Origin: an uncultured Collinsella sp.
GTDB taxonomy: Bacteria > Actinomycetota > Coriobacteriia > Coriobacteriales > Coriobacteriaceae
DNA: 8,425 nt
NCBI GenBank assembly: GCA_905209765.1
Contig: CAJLUE010000071.1
Coordinates: 1-8,425, forward strand
Reading direction: 5' to 3'
Shown one piece after another: positions 7,168-8,425 of this stretch. The translations under genes were made by a program, and so were the position numbers. The notes under the pieces are model-generated. The model was not told the origin of the DNA. It made no database searches and was given only the letters and a program-made list of their open reading frames with translations. Within the stretch, counting starts at the first letter, position 1. The number at the start of each line of letters is the position of its first letter.

Positions 7168-7197
7168 AACGGGCATAATTGCAAGCTGCATCGCGCA
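7168..7197. promoter_or_regulatory. 30-bp spacer-length segment, possible divergent promoter
   Basis: The segment has exact spacer length between the degenerate repeat and the first intact repeat. It contains the near-palindrome GCATAATTGC (7173-7182), which gives CATAAT on the plus strand and AATTAT on the minus strand. These are imperfect -10 hexamers that could start the array in one direction and the tracrRNA in the other. No good -35 is visible for either. It may equally be the oldest spacer. Confidence 0.3.
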
Positions 7198-8425
7198 GTC
7201 TTGAGCACGCGCCCTTCCCCAAGGTGATACGCTATATCGGAATATATAATATCACGTCTCATAGTCTTGAGCACGCGCCCTTCCCCAAGGTGATACGCTG
7301 CGACGACCCGTGGCAAGCATTTCTATTTCGTCTTGAGCACGCGCCCTTCCCCAAGGTGATACGCTTAAGCCCTTCGAGCTCGACATCGAAATTGTAGTCT
7401 TGAGCACGCGCCCTTCCCCAAGGTGATACGCTGACTCATGCGCGCCTGGCCATCGGTATCGAGTCTTGAGCACGCGCCCTTCCCCAAGGTGATACGCTGG
7501 CAGGCACGCCGACGACAAGCTATACGTCGTCTTGAGCACGCGCCCTTCCCCAAGGTGATACGCTAACATCGTGGTCGAGGACGGCGCCATCAAGGTCTTG
7601 AGCACGCGCCCTTCCCCAAGGTGATACGCTTTTGCAGGACGGTTCCATAAACCCGATGCCGTCTTGAGCACGCGCCCTTCCCCAAGGTGATACGCTGGCG
7701 CGGTAGTCGGGTCAATGTAGCAGGCGGTCTTGAGCACGCGCCCTTCCCCAAGGTGATACGCTCCGTCATACCGTCACTTGTTTTAGCTGCTAGTCTTGAG
7801 CACGCGCCCTTCCCCAAGGTGATACGCTTACACCATCTTCGACAACCCTTACCTTCCGGTCTTGAGCACGCGCCCTTCCCCAAGGTGATACGCTTGTCGA
7901 CTGGAAGAAGATCGTTGCAATCTGGTCTTGAGCACGCGCCCTTCCCCAAGGTGATACGCTCGCTCAGGCGGAAGATTCTCCGATGGAGAAGTCTTGAGCA
8001 CGCGCCCTTCCCCAAGGTGATACGCTATCTGCTACAAGAACGACGTCACGAAGCACGTCTTGAGCACGCGCCCTTCCCCAAGGTGATACGCTGCAGGCCA
8101 TACCGATGGTCTTCGACAAAATGTCTTGAGCACGCGCCCTTCCCCAAGGTGATACGCTCCATGGACACGGGGTAATAGGGGCCGTGCAGTCTTGAGCACG
8201 CGCCCTTCCCCAAGGTGATACGCTGGCTTTATCGAGTTCAACCCGAACAAGGTTGTCTTGAGCACGCGCCCTTCCCCAAGGTGATACGCTAAATCTTCCT
8301 CTGCCTTAAAGTAGCAGCTAGTCTTGAGCACGCGCCCTTCCCCAAGGTGATACGCTGGGGAGGCACGCGCCTTCGGCGCTCTGACAGTCTTGAGCACGCG
8401 CCCTTCCCCAAGGTGATACGCTATG
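7198..8425 (+). CRISPR. CRISPR array, 19 intact repeats, continues past the window
   Basis: Nineteen copies of a 36-bp repeat begin at 7198, 7264, 7330, 7397, 7463, 7529, 7595, 7661, 7727, 7793, 7859, 7925, 7991, 8057, 8123, 8189, 8255, 8321 and 8387. Each starts GTCTTGAGCACGCG and ends CCCCAAGGTGATACGCT, and no variant was seen. The 18 complete spacers are all different and 30 bp long, except 7366-7396, which is 31 bp. Three bases of a further spacer follow at 8423-8425, so the array is cut by the window edge. The repeat contains a short dyad CCTT-CCCC-AAGG at positions 16-27. The size (36+30) and the GTCTTGAG start fit type II. The plus strand is inferred as the crRNA strand from the minus-strand tracrRNA and the repeat start. 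The first spacer (7234-7263) is strikingly AT-rich. No leader or cas1/cas2 is visible; the leader is expected beyond the right edge. Confidence 0.99.

Noticed and set aside
7179..8397. Open frames across the array on both strands encoding repeated LEHAPFPKVIR or AYHLGEGRVLKT peptides
   Set aside because: They arise from identical 36-bp repeats plus 30-bp spacers (66 is divisible by 3), so they are array artefacts and not proteins.

Overview
The window looks like part of a fairly GC-rich actinobacterial genome, most likely a gut member of the Coriobacteriia such as Collinsella. This rests on overall composition, the style of the FtsX-type exporter, and a short gene remnant resembling GyrI-like proteins from that group. 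It is inference; no marker gene is present to fix the taxon.

Left third (1-3472, minus strand): a two-gene ABC exporter operon. A MacB/LolD-type ATPase (2771-3472) is followed after 5 bases by a very large FtsX-like permease (1-2765). The permease frame is open all the way to the window edge, where it stops two bases into what is probably its stop codon.

Middle (3473-4008): a 536-base intergenic stretch. It holds the presumed control region of the ABC operon (a 7-bp inverted repeat flanking the upstream region), two short hairpins, and a truncated GyrI-like remnant (3744-3902) with a perfect TATAAT upstream. This suggests that the CRISPR locus, or an earlier insertion, replaced a normal gene here.

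Right (4009-8425): a compact type II-C CRISPR-Cas locus. Cas9 (1003 aa, plus strand) has all expected RuvC and HNH catalytic residues. It ends in a hairpin terminator. About 180 bases later a CRISPR array begins, with 19 identical 36-bp repeats and 30-31-bp spacers, and it runs off the window. No cas1 or cas2 lies between cas9 and the array or upstream of cas9, so adaptation genes must be past the array, elsewhere, or absent.

The most interesting part is the 7020-7197 gap between cas9 and the array. Read on the minus strand it looks like a tracrRNA. It has a diverged anti-repeat complementary to both ends of the repeat (7116-7150), an immediately adjacent hairpin (7081-7114), and then the terminator hairpin shared with cas9. 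Overlapping the anti-repeat is a half-degenerate CRISPR repeat (7132-7167) placed exactly one 30-bp spacer before the first intact repeat. This suggests that the tracrRNA was built into, or derived from, the terminal unit of the array. In this model the array is read on the plus strand, the tracrRNA on the minus strand diverging from it, and cas9 converges on the tracrRNA.
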